In this document: piece after piece, positions 43,981 through 53,157 of the stretch | How positions within the stretch are numbered: the first letter of the stretch is position 1 | Layout: every line of letters begins with the position of its first letter | NCBI RefSeq assembly: GCF_003952225.1 | Contig: NZ_CP034437.1 | Span: 2,593,501 to 2,657,500 of the forward strand | Source of the DNA: Paenibacillus albus | GTDB lineage: Bacteria > Bacillota > Bacilli > Paenibacillales > Paenibacillaceae | Length of the DNA: 64,000 nucleotides | Direction: 5' to 3' | The notes under the pieces: model-generated | Databases searched by the model: none | What the model saw: only the letters and a program-made list of their open reading frames with translations | Told to the model about the DNA's origin: nothing | Program-made: the position numbers and the translations under genes

Positions 43981-44011
43981 AAAGTGAGTTTGTTTGGAAG
44001 GGGAATTATTA

Positions 44012-44560
44012 ATGAAAATCGCAATGATCGCAGGCAGCAACCGAGCAAATGCCACGAGTACGAGCTTATCCCTCTACATCAAGAAGGTAATGGAGAGCGA
44101 AGGGCACGAGGTAACGTTAATTGATTTATATAAGCAGCCACTGCCTTTCTACGGCAGTGCTGGTGCAGATACAGATGCGAATCTCACAGAAATGCGGCAA
44201 GCGGTGCTTCACAGCGAAGCCATCGTACTCAGTACGCCGGAATATCACGGCAGCATGTCGGGCGTACTGAAGAACGCGCTTGACTTCATGGGTGGCGATC
44301 ACTTCGACAGCAAAGCCGTCTTGTCGGTTAGCTCGGCCGGCGGCGCTGTTGGCGTAGCTTCGCTGACACAGATGCAAGGAATCGTACGCAACATGCACGG
44401 CGTAAACTGCCCGGAATGGATCTCGATAGGCGGCGCTCAGCGTGAGTTTAATCCAGACGGCTCGCCGAAGTCGCCGGATGTTCAAACTCGCGTCCATAAG
44501 ACAGTGCCGTATTTCTTGAAGCTCGCAGCAATGCTTAAGAGCCCCGCGGTTGCTAAGTAA
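44012..44560 (+). CDS. NADPH-dependent FMN reductase, azoreductase-like
   Basis: A 182-residue flavodoxin-fold reductase with the FMN phosphate loop MIAGSNRANATSTSLSLYI, the typical LSTPEYHGSMSGVLKNALD (residue 73) and SSAGGAVGVASLTQMQGIVR (106). Relatives reduce quinones, azo dyes or chromate with NADPH. ATG 44012 follows GGAAGGGGA by 8 nt. It differs clearly from the SsuE-type reductase at 34 kb. A palindrome over its -10 suggests repression, consistent with an inducible detoxification enzyme. Confidence 0.85.
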   Translation: MKIAMIAGSNRANATSTSLSLYIKKVMESEGHEVTLIDLYKQPLPFYGSAGADTDANLTEMRQAVLHSEAIVLSTPEYHGSMSGVLKNALDFMGGDHFDSKAVLSVSSAGGAVGVASLTQMQGIVRNMHGVNCPEWISIGGAQREFNPDGSPKSPDVQTRVHKTVPYFLKLAAMLKSPAVAK

Positions 44561-44562
44561 AC

Positions 44563-44623
44563 AAAAACGCTTTGCCATCCGTTCGGTTGTTGGATACCGG
44601 ACTGGACTGCAAAGCGTTTTTTT
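44563..44623. terminator. terminator between flavin reductase and GH-like gene
   Basis: AACGCTTTGC (44566-44575) pairs with GCAAAGCGTT (44609-44618), with AAA/TTT extension and T-runs on both strands; it can serve both convergent genes. Confidence 0.8.
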
Positions 44624-44646
44624 ATATCACCGTCTAAATATCGAGC

Positions 44647-45915
44647 TTAGAATTTCACGTCCGCTGTATAGTGGTTGTTCGCATTCCATAATAAATATTC
44701 ATGAATGCCGGTATCATGGAGTGCTTTGATCTGTGCTTCGACTTCGGTTTTGCCATATGGCGTATAATGCCCTTTTCCTAGCCAGCTTGCGGTAAAGTCT
44801 TGAATCCAAGGACGAATAATCGGTTTGTACGAACCGATCGGGTCAAGCTTCTTGTGCGTATCAAGCATTGAGCCTTTGATCGTCTCGTAAGGGCTTTTGT
44901 CAGGATCCTTCTGACCGAACCAGCCTGTCGTATAGTGGCTCGGATAGACCATCGGCGAGATGACGTCGACGTTCTTAGATATCTTCACGAAATCTTGGCC
45001 GATGCCTTCCGCAGCCGGTACCGATGCTGCATAGCCGAAAATATCGACCGACACACGCACACCAAGAGGTTGAAGCTGTGACTTGGCGTAATTCACGAAC
45101 GAAGCGATGGTGTCAACGCGCGAATCTTGTGTTTTATCAAATACAAGGGAGTCGGCTTTCTTCTCGAACCCTTCGGGGAAGCGCACGTAATCGAATTGAA
45201 TCTCTTTGAAACCCAGCTTTACCGCTTCTTTCGCGATGGCGACGTTGTAATCCCACACTTCCTTGCGGTATGGGTTGACGAAGCTGTCACCCTTGCCATT
45301 TTCCCAGACAGAGCCGTCCTTGCGACGGTACGACAGCTCAGGATGGCTGTGCGCAAGAGCTGTATCCTTGAACACGACGATGCGTGCAATTGGATAGACG
45401 TCATGCTTTTTCAGACGCTCCATTAATGTATCCACATCTCCGATATAGCGCTTCGTCTTGCCCAGCTTCAGCAACTCCGGATTCTTAGTCGGATAAGTAA
45501 TGTAGCCTGCATCATCCTTCAGATCAATGACCATGCTGTTCAGCTCAGTCTTATCGAGCAAGTCCAGCAGCGTCTCCATCCGTGCGCCGCCTGCACTGTG
45601 TGCGGTTACATAAATGCCCTTCACAGCCGGTGCATTTGGTTGAGGATCGTGCTTCGTGATGCTTGTCCCAGCATCCGGGTCCGATGACTCCGTACTCCCA
45701 GAATCAATACCCGTTCCGGTTCCCGGTTGCAAGGCAGTACCCGGATGAATATGCTGCTGTGACGCCGTTAGCAGCGTAGCTAGCAGCTGCTGGGTCGAGG
45801 CGGTTTGCGTTGTTGCAGTCGTTGTTCCTGTTCCAGCCGCTCCGGTTTCTGCTGCTGTGCTTGCACCTGTTAAGACATGAAAAAGCAATAATAACGTTTG
45901 AAGCATAACATCCAT
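44647..45915 (-). CDS. secreted putative glycoside hydrolase (DUF4015)
   Basis: A 422-residue protein with a signal-like N-terminus (LQTLLLLFHVLTGASTAAET), a Thr/Ala/Gly-rich linker to about 85, then a TIM-barrel-like DUF4015 domain related to GHL families. Conserved pieces are VKGIYVTAHSAGG (98), LNSMVIDLKDDAGYITYPT (120), IARIVVFKDTALA (165), KEIQFDYVRFPEG (225) and VDVISPMVYPSHYTTGWFG (305). The Asp in FDYVRFPE is the likely catalytic region. No cleavage specificity can be assigned. ATG 45915 follows GGGAGAG. It probably works outside the membrane on the wall or an exopolysaccharide. Confidence 0.82.
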   Translation of the reverse strand: MDVMLQTLLLLFHVLTGASTAAETGAAGTGTTTATTQTASTQQLLATLLTASQQHIHPGTALQPGTGTGIDSGSTESSDPDAGTSITKHDPQPNAPAVKGIYVTAHSAGGARMETLLDLLDKTELNSMVIDLKDDAGYITYPTKNPELLKLGKTKRYIGDVDTLMERLKKHDVYPIARIVVFKDTALAHSHPELSYRRKDGSVWENGKGDSFVNPYRKEVWDYNVAIAKEAVKLGFKEIQFDYVRFPEGFEKKADSLVFDKTQDSRVDTIASFVNYAKSQLQPLGVRVSVDIFGYAASVPAAEGIGQDFVKISKNVDVISPMVYPSHYTTGWFGQKDPDKSPYETIKGSMLDTHKKLDPIGSYKPIIRPWIQDFTASWLGKGHYTPYGKTEVEAQIKALHDTGIHEYLLWNANNHYTADVKF

Positions 45916-46011
45916 CTTAGGCTCTCTCCCCGCATGCGAAGTCGTAAAGATTATAATTCAGATTCGCAGATTGGCGCGAGAGGATTTTGTAGGATTTTGA
46001 ACAAAGCGGGC

Positions 46012-46047
46012 AAAAAAAAGAACGAGCACCCGCGGGTGGTCTCGTTC
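46012..46047 (-). terminator. terminator of the 64-residue gene
   Basis: GAACGAG (46020-46026) pairs with CTCGTTC (46041-46047), with CACC/GGTG inside; the minus strand then reads CTTTTTTTTG. Confidence 0.85.
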
Positions 46048-46057
46048 CGTGTACTTT

Positions 46058-46252
46058 CTATTGCAGTAGCACTTCTTTCTGATGCTCGCAAATGCTATGC
46101 TGCACAATTTCAACCGCGTCTTCAGGCTCCAGAAATGCCAGTCCATCACGCAGCACGATATTAAGATTAAGTTCCCGCTCCGTGAGAAAAGGCACCAACT
46201 CTGGTACTAGCTTCTCCACAATCTGTACGAGTCTGACTGTTTCCATATCCAT
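46058..46252 (-). CDS. 64-residue acidic protein, unknown
   Basis: A short helical protein (TVRLVQIVEKLVPELVPFLT, LAFLEPEDAVEIVQHSICEH). ATG 46252 follows AAAGGGTG by 8 nt and a strong terminator follows the stop by 10 bp, which supports a real monocistronic gene. I do not know the family. It lies between the DUF4015 gene and yitT on the same strand. Confidence 0.7.
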   Translation of the reverse strand: MDMETVRLVQIVEKLVPELVPFLTERELNLNIVLRDGLAFLEPEDAVEIVQHSICEHQKEVLLQ

Positions 46253-46435
46253 GAAGCATCACCCTTTCATCGTAATGGAGGGTAAAAACGTATGGCACGA
46301 AACTTGAGGTAATAGGTTTGGGATAGTTTTATTATAACAGCAGCATCATGAAAAACCTAGTGTTCTACCTGAAAATTCCATGAATGCCGCTGCCCGATCT
46401 TTTTGGAGCTCCATTAACCTTCATTTTTCTTGCGC

Positions 46436-47269
46436 TTATAATGAAGGTTTGCGGAAATCACCAAGCACGCCGACTGTTTCTACAATATTCACGAACGCAC
46501 CCGGGTCGGTAGATGCGATGATCTTGCGCAGCTGATTCAGCTCATATCGTGTCGTTACCGTCATCAGCATATCGTTCTCGGTATTAGTGTAAGCACCGCG
46601 TGTCTTGATAACCGTGACGCCTCGGTATAGCGGAATTAACGCAGCGCGAAGCTCCTCGGTCTTCGTTGTCACGATGAACGCTGTTACCTTCACATGCTTA
46701 ATGTGGATGAGATCAATGATTTTGCCGGTCGTGAAGATGGAGAGCAGCGAGAACAGCGCGATGTCCCAATCATTGGTCAGCATGCCAAGCGCGGCTATGA
46801 CAGTACCATTGAGCAAGAAGATCAGCATTCCTACCGATATATCGCGTTTGCGCGTTACGATGGCGGCGATGATGTCGAACCCGCCTGACGAAGCGCCCTC
46901 CCAGAGCGCAAGACCGCTGCCGAAGCCAACAACAACTCCGCCGAATACGGCGCCAAGTGTCAAATCCGCGACGAGCGGCTTAACTGGAATAAGCTGCATG
47001 AACAGCGTCGTTGCTGCAACTGAGAGCGAACTCCAGCTGACAAAACGCAATCCAAGCTCGCGCCAGCCCCAGATTAAAATAGGCACATTTAGAATAAAAT
47101 ATAGCCAGCCGATGTTGAGGCCGCTTGCGTAGCCTACAATCATCGTGATGCCGGATACGCCGCCGCTAATCATTTTGTGGGGAATTAGCAGTTGGTTGAA
47201 ACCGAAAGCAATGAGCATGGCGCTGAACAAAGTGATTGCTGCGGTTCGTGATGATCTCATGGTTCTCAT
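46436..47269 (-). CDS. YitT family membrane protein (DUF2179)
   Basis: A 277-residue protein of the YitT group: five or so membrane helices over residues 8-185 (GFNQLLIPHKMISGGVSGIT and the following helices; FGSGLALWEGASSGGFDIIA), then a cytosolic DUF2179 domain with VIKTRGAYTNTENDMLMTV. The family role is not settled; some members affect biofilm, efflux or spore traits. ATG 47269 follows AGAGGTGA by 7 nt. Confidence 0.9.
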   Translation of the reverse strand: MRTMRSSRTAAITLFSAMLIAFGFNQLLIPHKMISGGVSGITMIVGYASGLNIGWLYFILNVPILIWGWRELGLRFVSWSSLSVAATTLFMQLIPVKPLVADLTLGAVFGGVVVGFGSGLALWEGASSGGFDIIAAIVTRKRDISVGMLIFLLNGTVIAALGMLTNDWDIALFSLLSIFTTGKIIDLIHIKHVKVTAFIVTTKTEELRAALIPLYRGVTVIKTRGAYTNTENDMLMTVTTRYELNQLRKIIASTDPGAFVNIVETVGVLGDFRKPSL

Positions 47270-47454
47270 GGTGAATTCACCTCTAGGAAGTTTAGAAAGC
47301 CAGTAAGCATTTTAACAAAATAGCCTAAAGTTTGTCTATTCGTTCAAATACGGCTAGTATGTGTCTGAAGTGTTAACTGGTATTCTGAAAGCCGTTTGTG
47401 CTATAATGAACTGAATATTTTCTGTAGGATGCAGATAGAAGGAGATTGAAACAT

Positions 47455-49041
47455 TTGAGTTTGAAAACATTTGCTGAATTCGGCTTGGAACCTAAGGTTC
47501 TTCAAGCCATTACTGACCTTGGATTTGAGGAATCAACCCCAATCCAATCGAAATCCATTCCAATTGCGCTTAACGGTACCGATATGATCGGCCAAGCACA
47601 AACAGGAACGGGTAAGACGGCTGCCTTCGGTATACCGCTTGTTAACAAGATTCCGGTTACTGAAGATCGTATCGTCGCATTAATTATGACCCCGACCCGT
47701 GAGCTTGCGATCCAAGTTTCGGAAGAAATCGGAAAGCTTACACGTTACAAAGGTTTGCGTTCGCTTCCAATTTATGGCGGACAAGAGATCGGACGTCAGA
47801 TCCGCGCATTGAAGAAGCGTCCCCAAATCATCATCGGTACACCTGGTCGTTTGCTTGACCATATCAACCGCAAGACGATCAGACTTGATGATGTACAAAC
47901 TGTTATTCTTGATGAGGCGGATGAAATGCTCGACATGGGCTTCATGGAAGACATTACTTCCATCTTGTCCCTCGTACCAGAGAATCGCCAAACGATGTTG
48001 TTCTCGGCTACAATGCCTACAAACATTCGTAAACTGGCAGACCAGTTCCTGAAAAACCCTGAGCACGTATCGGTTATCCCGACACAAGTTAGTGCTCCGA
48101 CAATTGATCAAGCTTATATCGAAGTGCATGAGCGCCAGAAGTTTGATGCGCTTAGCCGCTTGCTTGATATGGAATCGCCTGAGCTTGCTATCATTTTCGG
48201 TCGTACGAAGCGCCGCGTAGATGAGCTGAGCGAAGCATTGCAGAAGCGCGGATATTCCGCTGACGGCTTGCATGGCGACTTGTCCCAAAATCAGCGTGAC
48301 AACGTGATGCGTAAATTCCGCGACGGCAGCATCGATGTCCTTGTAGCGACAGACGTTGCAGCACGCGGTCTAGACGTATCGGGTGTAACGCATGTTATTA
48401 ACTTTGACTTGCCGCAAGATCCGGAGAGCTATGTACACCGTATCGGCCGTACTGGCCGTGCAGGTAAAGAAGGTGTCGCTTGGTCGTTCGTAACGCCACG
48501 CGAGCTGGATCATATGCACTTCATCGAGAAAGTAACACGCCACAAGATTGCGAAGAAGCCATTGCCAAGCCTTGCAGAAGCAATCGAAGGCAAACAACGC
48601 CTTACTGCTGAGCGGATCCTTGATGCGCTTGATTCGGAAGGCGTTAATGAGTTCAAGGCAATTGCAATCCAATTGCTTGAGCAATACGATTCCGTAAATC
48701 TGCTGGCAGCAGCGATTAAATTGATCACTGGCGAGAAGAAAGATGTGAGCATCGAGCTTACGCCGGAAGATCCAATTCGTGCGAAGAAACGCAGACCGGA
48801 TGTTCGTTCGAACGGACGCCGTTTCTCCGGCGGTCCATTCGGCGGCGGCAGCCGTTCCGGCAGTGGTCCACGCGGACGCGGTGAGAGTAGTGGCGGACGC
48901 GGCGGCTACGGCGGTAATCGCAGTAGCAGTGGCAGCAGCAGTAGCAGCAGCTACGGCCGTGACCGTGATGGTGGAAGCAAAGGTCGCAGCAGCGAAGGCC
49001 GCAGCGAAACGCGTCGTCCACGTCCAACCTCTGCTGAATAA
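47455..49041 (+). CDS. cshA: DEAD-box ATP-dependent RNA helicase, CshA type
   Basis: A 528-residue RNA helicase acting in mRNA decay and ribosome work at low temperature. Q motif [20 protein letters not shown], Walker [54 protein letters not shown] and [10 protein letters not shown] are all present. From about 435 a disordered tail rich in Gly, Arg and Ser ([20 protein letters not shown]) ends the protein, as in CshA, where it binds RNA and partners. TTG 47455 is preferred, 10 nt after GGAG; another TTG at 47446 sits on that site. A strong terminator follows. Confidence 0.92.
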   Translation: MSLKTFAEFGLEPKVLQAITDLGFEESTPIQSKSIPIALNGTDMIGQAQTGTGKTAAFGIPLVNKIPVTEDRIVALIMTPTRELAIQVSEEIGKLTRYKGLRSLPIYGGQEIGRQIRALKKRPQIIIGTPGRLLDHINRKTIRLDDVQTVILDEADEMLDMGFMEDITSILSLVPENRQTMLFSATMPTNIRKLADQFLKNPEHVSVIPTQVSAPTIDQAYIEVHERQKFDALSRLLDMESPELAIIFGRTKRRVDELSEALQKRGYSADGLHGDLSQNQRDNVMRKFRDGSIDVLVATDVAARGLDVSGVTHVINFDLPQDPESYVHRIGRTGRAGKEGVAWSFVTPRELDHMHFIEKVTRHKIAKKPLPSLAEAIEGKQRLTAERILDALDSEGVNEFKAIAIQLLEQYDSVNLLAAAIKLITGEKKDVSIELTPEDPIRAKKRRPDVRSNGRRFSGGPFGGGSRSGSGPRGRGESSGGRGGYGGNRSSSGSSSSSSYGRDRDGGSKGRSSEGRSETRRPRPTSAE

Positions 49042-49053
49042 GCTGGAATAAAC

Positions 49054-49104
49054 ACCGGGGCTTCTGTTTAGCCGAGCAATCGGATAAATAGAAGCCCCTT
49101 TCTT
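49054..49104. terminator. terminator between cshA and the YjcZ-like gene
   Basis: GGGGCTTCT (49057-49065) pairs with AGAAGCCCC (49090-49098), extended by GTTTA/TAAAT, followed by TTTCTTATT. Confidence 0.8.
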
Positions 49105-49105
49105 A

Positions 49106-49201
49106 TTAGCAGAAGCATGCTCCTACAATGATGATCAGCAAGATGAACAGAACGAGAATCATAGCTGGGGATGTCATGGAACCGTGATGGGCGCTATTCA
49201 T
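49106..49201 (-). CDS. YjcZ-family sporulation peptide, 31 residues
   Basis: Read by eye on the minus strand. ATG 49201 follows AAAGGAGG by 9 nt. The peptide starts MNSAHHGSMTSP and ends with one helix, ILVLFILLIIIVGACFC, the core (VLFILLxIIVGA) typical of YjcZ-type small sporulation membrane proteins. Usually these have a Gly-rich start; this copy has His-His-Gly. Two cysteines end the chain. YjcZ peptides are expressed in sporulating cells; the role is unknown. It abuts the cshA terminator. Confidence 0.72.
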   Translation of the reverse strand: MNSAHHGSMTSPAMILVLFILLIIIVGACFC

Positions 49202-49382
49202 GAGATGCGACCTCCTTTACCTACTGGCATGGGCAATCATAACACTATAATGTATGCGTTTAGGTGATAGCCGTTTAGACAGATGCCTACGTATTCCCGA
49301 AAATGGGCGTTGGCTTATCGGGAAGACTATATTATAGTTATCGTAGAAGAAAATGAAATCGCTTGCTAGGAGGATAAGCAAC

Positions 49383-50177
49383 ATGGAAATGAGAGGCATG
49401 ATGGGCGGGTTTTACAAAATCTCGGAATGGATAATGCGTTTATCGGTGACGAACGTGCTCTGGATTATTTGTTCGCTGCCGTTTATTATTCTGTTATTCC
49501 CTGTATTGTTCGCGCAAAACGGTGATCAATTGCTCGGTTACTTTATCGTAGCAGGCGTTGTAGCTCCGTTCACGGTATTCCCGGCAACTGCGGCTATGTT
49601 CGCCGTCGCGCGCAAATGGGTGATGGGCGAGGTAGACGCGCCGCTGCTGCGTACATTCTTCCGGAATTACAAAGACAGCTACAAGCAAAGTATGATTGGC
49701 GGTATCATCTACGTTATTCTGTTCTCGATTCTTATCGTTGACTTCCGCGTTTACTTGGTCAAGCTGGAATCGCTGAAGCTGCTGTCGTATTTGTTTATCG
49801 CATTGTTCGCACTTCTTGCTGTATCACTGTTCAACTTCTTCTCGATGGTTGTTCACTATCATATGAAGACGATGCAGCTCCTCAAGAATGCAGTGCTGCT
49901 CACGATCGGGCGTCCTTTCCGTTCGCTGTCGACTGTCATCATGTCTGGTGCTGTCATTGGGATCAGCGTAAGCTCCGCTAAGCTGATGTTCCTGATCCCG
50001 TTCTTTACGGGCGCTGTCGTTGCTTTGCTGTCATTCTGGAACTTCTACGCTGTCTATACGAAGCTGCAGGATCAGATGCAGAAAGCGGCAGAAGCAGAGG
50101 CCGAAGAAGAGCGTAAACGGCTCGAAGAAGAGGGCTTAGTGCTGAATACAGAAGAAGGGCAAGCGTCCATTAAATAG
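49383..50177 (+). CDS. YesL family membrane protein (DUF624)
   Basis: A 264-residue membrane protein with the DUF624 N-terminus MRGMMGGFYKISEWIMRLS, then LWIICSLPFIILLFPVLFA and six predicted helices; the cytosolic tail is acidic and basic in turn (KAAEAEAEEERKRLEEEGL), probably a short coiled coil. YesL proteins often sit near sugar-acid or rhamnogalacturonan transport genes; none is next to it here. ATG 49383 follows AGGAGG by 9 nt; the ORF upstream of it has no site. Confidence 0.85.
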   Translation: MEMRGMMGGFYKISEWIMRLSVTNVLWIICSLPFIILLFPVLFAQNGDQLLGYFIVAGVVAPFTVFPATAAMFAVARKWVMGEVDAPLLRTFFRNYKDSYKQSMIGGIIYVILFSILIVDFRVYLVKLESLKLLSYLFIALFALLAVSLFNFFSMVVHYHMKTMQLLKNAVLLTIGRPFRSLSTVIMSGAVIGISVSSAKLMFLIPFFTGAVVALLSFWNFYAVYTKLQDQMQKAAEAEAEEERKRLEEEGLVLNTEEGQASIK

Positions 50178-50191
50178 CTGCTGCTCTCAAG

Positions 50192-50220
50192 TTTACTTTT
50201 GTTGTAGATACGTCTATAAT
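50192..50220 (+). promoter_or_regulatory. predicted sigma-A promoter of the 6S-like RNA
   Basis: TTTACT (50192-50197), a 17-bp spacer and perfect TATAAT (50215-50220). It starts within 20 bp of the yesL-type stop and is followed by no gene for 280 bp, so it drives an RNA. Confidence 0.7.
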
Positions 50221-50226
50221 AGCAAT

Positions 50227-50441
50227 ACATCCTGCGATGTACGTTACGGCTTATCACTTGTTTTGAACCAATGGCTGTATTTAGGGAGACTCAATTGAAG
50301 CGCGGCTGACATGCCCTCGAAAAGGGATCTCAAAACCGCTTCTGCGGCCACCCACCTGCGAGAGCGGGTTCAGAAACAAGCAAGCTGGACGGCAGAGCGG
50401 GTTCAAACGTTCCAATGAAAAGGGGGAAACCCCTTTTTTTT
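50227..50441 (+). ncRNA. ssrS: structured small RNA, probably 6S RNA
   Basis: About 215 nt between a strong promoter and a clean terminator, with no open frame and no ribosome site. The 5' end CCTGCGATGTACGTTACGG resembles the start of 6S RNAs (E. coli has CTGAGATGTTCGC). TTGAACC (50264-50270) can pair with GGTTCAA (50400-50406) near the far end, and GAAGCG (50298) with CGCTTC (50338), giving the long rod with a central bubble expected for 6S, which binds sigma-A polymerase in stationary phase. Size (about 190-215 nt) fits. Other structured RNAs are not excluded. Confidence 0.6.
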
Positions 50442-50442
50442 G
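50418..50442 (+). terminator. terminator of the small RNA
   Basis: AAAAGGGG (50418-50425) pairs with CCCCTTTT (50430-50437), loop GAAA, then TTTT. Confidence 0.9.
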
Positions 50443-50506
50443 TATCATCATCTATGCTATGATATTCGTTAGTGTACATAGACATTGGAGGGGGAGATTA
50501 CTTTTG

Positions 50507-50896
50507 TTGAAACGCACCCTCATCGGGTTGCTGCGCAGTCATGAATTGACTGGCGACAAGGCAAAGGATCCGTTGCTTAAATCCCATTATTACAAATTAT
50601 CCAGGGAGAAGGCGTGGGAAGAAGTCGTCTCCACACTCAAAAAAATGCAAGGCTACAAGGTACTTCACGAGGTTCATTCGGTAGGTGAGATTGTTCTCGA
50701 GAAACGAACGGTAACCGGTCGTACGATGGACATTACCATCTCGGTCATTAATGTAAATCCAGTAACTGCTGCTGTAGATATTTATTCCGCGTCGCGCGGT
50801 TCTTTCGGAGACCTTGGTTCTAACTATCGGATCATTCTTGATATTTACCGGACTCTCGATAAGAAGCTGGCTCAATATAAGACAACCAGCATATAA
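50507..50896 (+). CDS. DUF1499-like protein
   Basis: A 129-residue soluble protein. The C-terminal stretch SASRGSFGDLGSNYRIILDI resembles the SRxGxxDxGxNxxRI signature of DUF1499, and the middle forms beta strands (VGEIVLEKRTVTGRTMDITI). The function of the family is unknown. Start TTG 50507 (or TTG 50504) lies 7-10 nt after GGAGGGGGAG; the longer frame from 50459 is unsupported. A bidirectional terminator follows. Confidence 0.75.
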   Translation: MKRTLIGLLRSHELTGDKAKDPLLKSHYYKLSREKAWEEVVSTLKKMQGYKVLHEVHSVGEIVLEKRTVTGRTMDITISVINVNPVTAAVDIYSASRGSFGDLGSNYRIILDIYRTLDKKLAQYKTTSI

Positions 50897-50902
50897 TATG
50901 TA

Positions 50903-50940
50903 GAAAAAGCGAGGAAGGGAGCCCCCTTACCTCGCTTTTA
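50903..50940. terminator. bidirectional terminator between the DUF1499-like gene and tpx
   Basis: AAAAGCGAGG (50905-50914) pairs with CCTCGCTTTT (50930-50939); T-runs exist on both strands. Confidence 0.8.
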
Positions 50941-50956
50941 TCATGTGATATGTAGC

Positions 50957-51475
50957 TTATACGAGTGCTTGAAGAGCGTTAAGCGCATTCTCGTAGTTCG
51001 GGTGTTCCGTCATTTCGCTAAGCACTTCCACGTATTGGATCGTGTCGTTAGCGTCGATAACGAAGATTGCACGCATATCGAGGTTCAGATCCTTAATCAA
51101 TACGCCGTAAGCTTCGCCGAAATTGTTGTTCTTGTAATCGGAGAGCATAACAACTTTGTCTACGCCAGCAGCGCCGCACCAGCGAGCTTGTGCGAACGGA
51201 AGATCAACGCTGACAGTAAGAATGGCAACGTTCTCGCCGAATTTGCCAGCTTCTTCGTTAAAGCGGCGTGTTTGCGCGTCGCAAACGCCTGTATCGATGG
51301 AAGGCACGACGCTGACAAGTTTTACTTTGCCTGCGAAATCCTTCAAGGAGACAACGTCAACTAGCGATTTGTTCAGTTGGAAATCTGGTGCTTGGTCACC
51401 AACTTTAAGTTCTGGACCGATCAGTGTAAGCGGGTTGCCTTTAAGCGTTGCTACGCCAGTACGTTCTTGAGCCAT
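50957..51475 (-). CDS. tpx: thiol peroxidase
   Basis: A 172-residue atypical 2-Cys peroxiredoxin that reduces peroxides using thioredoxin. The peroxidatic cysteine is in PSIDTGVCDAQTRRFN near residue 61, the resolving cysteine in FAQARWCGAAGVDKV near 95. The N-terminus ATLKGNPLTLIGPELKVGDQ is typical. ATG 51475 follows AAGGAGG; the frame upstream to 51529 has no site. It is monocistronic and divergent from the rhomboid gene. Confidence 0.94.
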   Translation of the reverse strand: MAQERTGVATLKGNPLTLIGPELKVGDQAPDFQLNKSLVDVVSLKDFAGKVKLVSVVPSIDTGVCDAQTRRFNEEAGKFGENVAILTVSVDLPFAQARWCGAAGVDKVVMLSDYKNNNFGEAYGVLIKDLNLDMRAIFVIDANDTIQYVEVLSEMTEHPNYENALNALQALV

Positions 51476-51567
51476 TAAAAAACAGCCTCCTTGAAATAAT
51501 ATAGGTTCATACCAAATAATTATAAGCATAATGAAATACCATTGTCCAATAGGGAGTGTGAAACGAT

Positions 51568-52176
51568 TTGATTTTTCTCCGATATGAAAGCTTCCGCAGC
51601 TATTTGCGTTCTTACCCGGTGACGGCGGCCATTATCGTGATTAACATTCTCGTATATGCGCTAGATCATCTTGTGTTTGACGGTTCCTTGCTGGAACATG
51701 GATATTTTTACAGTGGAGGAGCCTACAATTATTTCTCCCTCGACGAACCATGGCGATATGTAACGGCAGAGTTTCTGCATGCGGACCTTTCGCACATCTT
51801 CTTTAATATGTTCAGTATACTTGTCTTCGCCCCGCCGCTGGAACGGATGCTTGGCCATGTGCGGTATGCAATCTTTTACTTGTTGTGCGGTGTGGTTGGC
51901 CATTTGTTCGTTGCGATCGCTGATGGGCAACCCACTATTGGCGCTTCAGGCTGTATCTATGGCGTGTTCGGTACCTATCTGTATCTAGCCCTGTTTAAGC
52001 GTTCGCTTGATCCGGAATCACGCAAGACGGTATATATGATTTTGATCTTCGGAGTCATCTTCTCGCTAATCGGCACGAATGTTAGCATTTGGGGTCATAT
52101 TGGCGGCTTATTCGCAGGTGTCGTGCTTGCATATGCATACGACTGGTACGTCACTTTGAAACAAAATCGCAGATGA
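51568..52176 (+). CDS. rhomboid family intramembrane serine protease
   Basis: A 202-residue membrane protease with six helices. The catalytic serine is in PTIGASGCIYGVFG (residue 127; GASG motif) and the catalytic histidine in SIWGHIGGLFAG (180). FLHADLSHIFFNMFSI near 70 holds the conserved HxxxN stabilising motif. The likely substrate is a single-pass membrane protein. TTG 51568 follows GGGAGTG. Function in this organism cannot be told. Confidence 0.9.
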   Translation: MIFLRYESFRSYLRSYPVTAAIIVINILVYALDHLVFDGSLLEHGYFYSGGAYNYFSLDEPWRYVTAEFLHADLSHIFFNMFSILVFAPPLERMLGHVRYAIFYLLCGVVGHLFVAIADGQPTIGASGCIYGVFGTYLYLALFKRSLDPESRKTVYMILIFGVIFSLIGTNVSIWGHIGGLFAGVVLAYAYDWYVTLKQNRR

Positions 52177-52228
52177 GTGAACTAATCAACAATCGAGCGA
52201 GTAGTTCTGGAATAGAAGAGGGGACGTC

Positions 52229-53140
52229 ATGGAACTTCGTCAATTATATTATTTTGTAAAAGTGGCCAAGAAAGAGCATGTTACGAAGGCAGCAGAGGAG
52301 CTGCACGTCGCTCAGTCCGCCGTTAGCCGCCAGATCCATCAGCTCGAAGAGGAGCTCGGGGCCAAGCTGTTTCTCCAAAAGGGGAGGAATTTGCAGCTGA
52401 CGCCGGTCGGCTCGTTGTTCCTGAAGCGTGCTGAAGTGATTCTGGCTGATCTCGAGCGCTCCGTGGTGGAGATACAGGAATTTCTCGATCCGGAGAAGGG
52501 GGAGATTAGGCTCGGCTTCCCGCACAGCTTAGGCATATCGCTTATCCCTGAAGTAGTTGCTGCGTTCCGCAAGCTGAATCCGAACGTGAAGTTCCGGTTC
52601 AAGCAAGGGATGTACCCTTCGCTCATTCAAGATGTGATGAAGGGAGAGGTCGATCTCGCCTTCGTTTCCCCTTGTCCAGTGAGCCATCCGCATGTGACGG
52701 GCGAAATTGTGCTGACGGAAGAGCTCTTCGCAATTTTGCCGCCTACACACCCGCTTGCCAACGAGGAAGCGATTGACTTGCATCAACTGAGGGACGAGAT
52801 GTTCGTGCTGTTCAGTGAAGGGTACTCGTTGCGTCCGATTGTTTGGGAGGCGTGCAAGGAGGCTGGCTTTACTCCTCGAATCGGTTTTGAAGGCGAGGAG
52901 ACCGACACGATTCGCGGTCTTGTCGCCGCTGGCATGGGAGTCAGCTTGCTGCCGGAGATGGCGCTCTACGCTTCCGGACCGTTGAAGCCGGCGAAGGTGC
53001 GTGTGAAGTCGCCGAACGTGACGCGGACGATCGGTCTTATTTACCGGTCTAACGAGAAGCTGCCGCTCGTTGCGAAGGCATTCCAGACGTATCTGCTAGA
53101 TTTCTTTGAGTGTGATCGGTTTAAGAAGAGGTTGCTTTAG
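52229..53140 (+). CDS. LysR-type transcriptional regulator
   Basis: A 303-residue LysR regulator. The winged helix-turn-helix spans 1-60 (ELRQLYYFVKVAKKEHVTKA, AEELHVAQSAVSRQIHQLEE) and the periplasmic-binding-like effector domain 90-295 (GEIRLGFPHSLGISLIPEVV). The effector is unknown. LysR genes often act on a divergent neighbour, but the rhomboid gene runs in the same direction. ATG follows AGGGGA. A weak terminator follows. Confidence 0.9.
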   Translation: MELRQLYYFVKVAKKEHVTKAAEELHVAQSAVSRQIHQLEEELGAKLFLQKGRNLQLTPVGSLFLKRAEVILADLERSVVEIQEFLDPEKGEIRLGFPHSLGISLIPEVVAAFRKLNPNVKFRFKQGMYPSLIQDVMKGEVDLAFVSPCPVSHPHVTGEIVLTEELFAILPPTHPLANEEAIDLHQLRDEMFVLFSEGYSLRPIVWEACKEAGFTPRIGFEGEETDTIRGLVAAGMGVSLLPEMALYASGPLKPAKVRVKSPNVTRTIGLIYRSNEKLPLVAKAFQTYLLDFFECDRFKKRLL

Positions 53141-53157
53141 CAGGAACGAAAGTTTAG

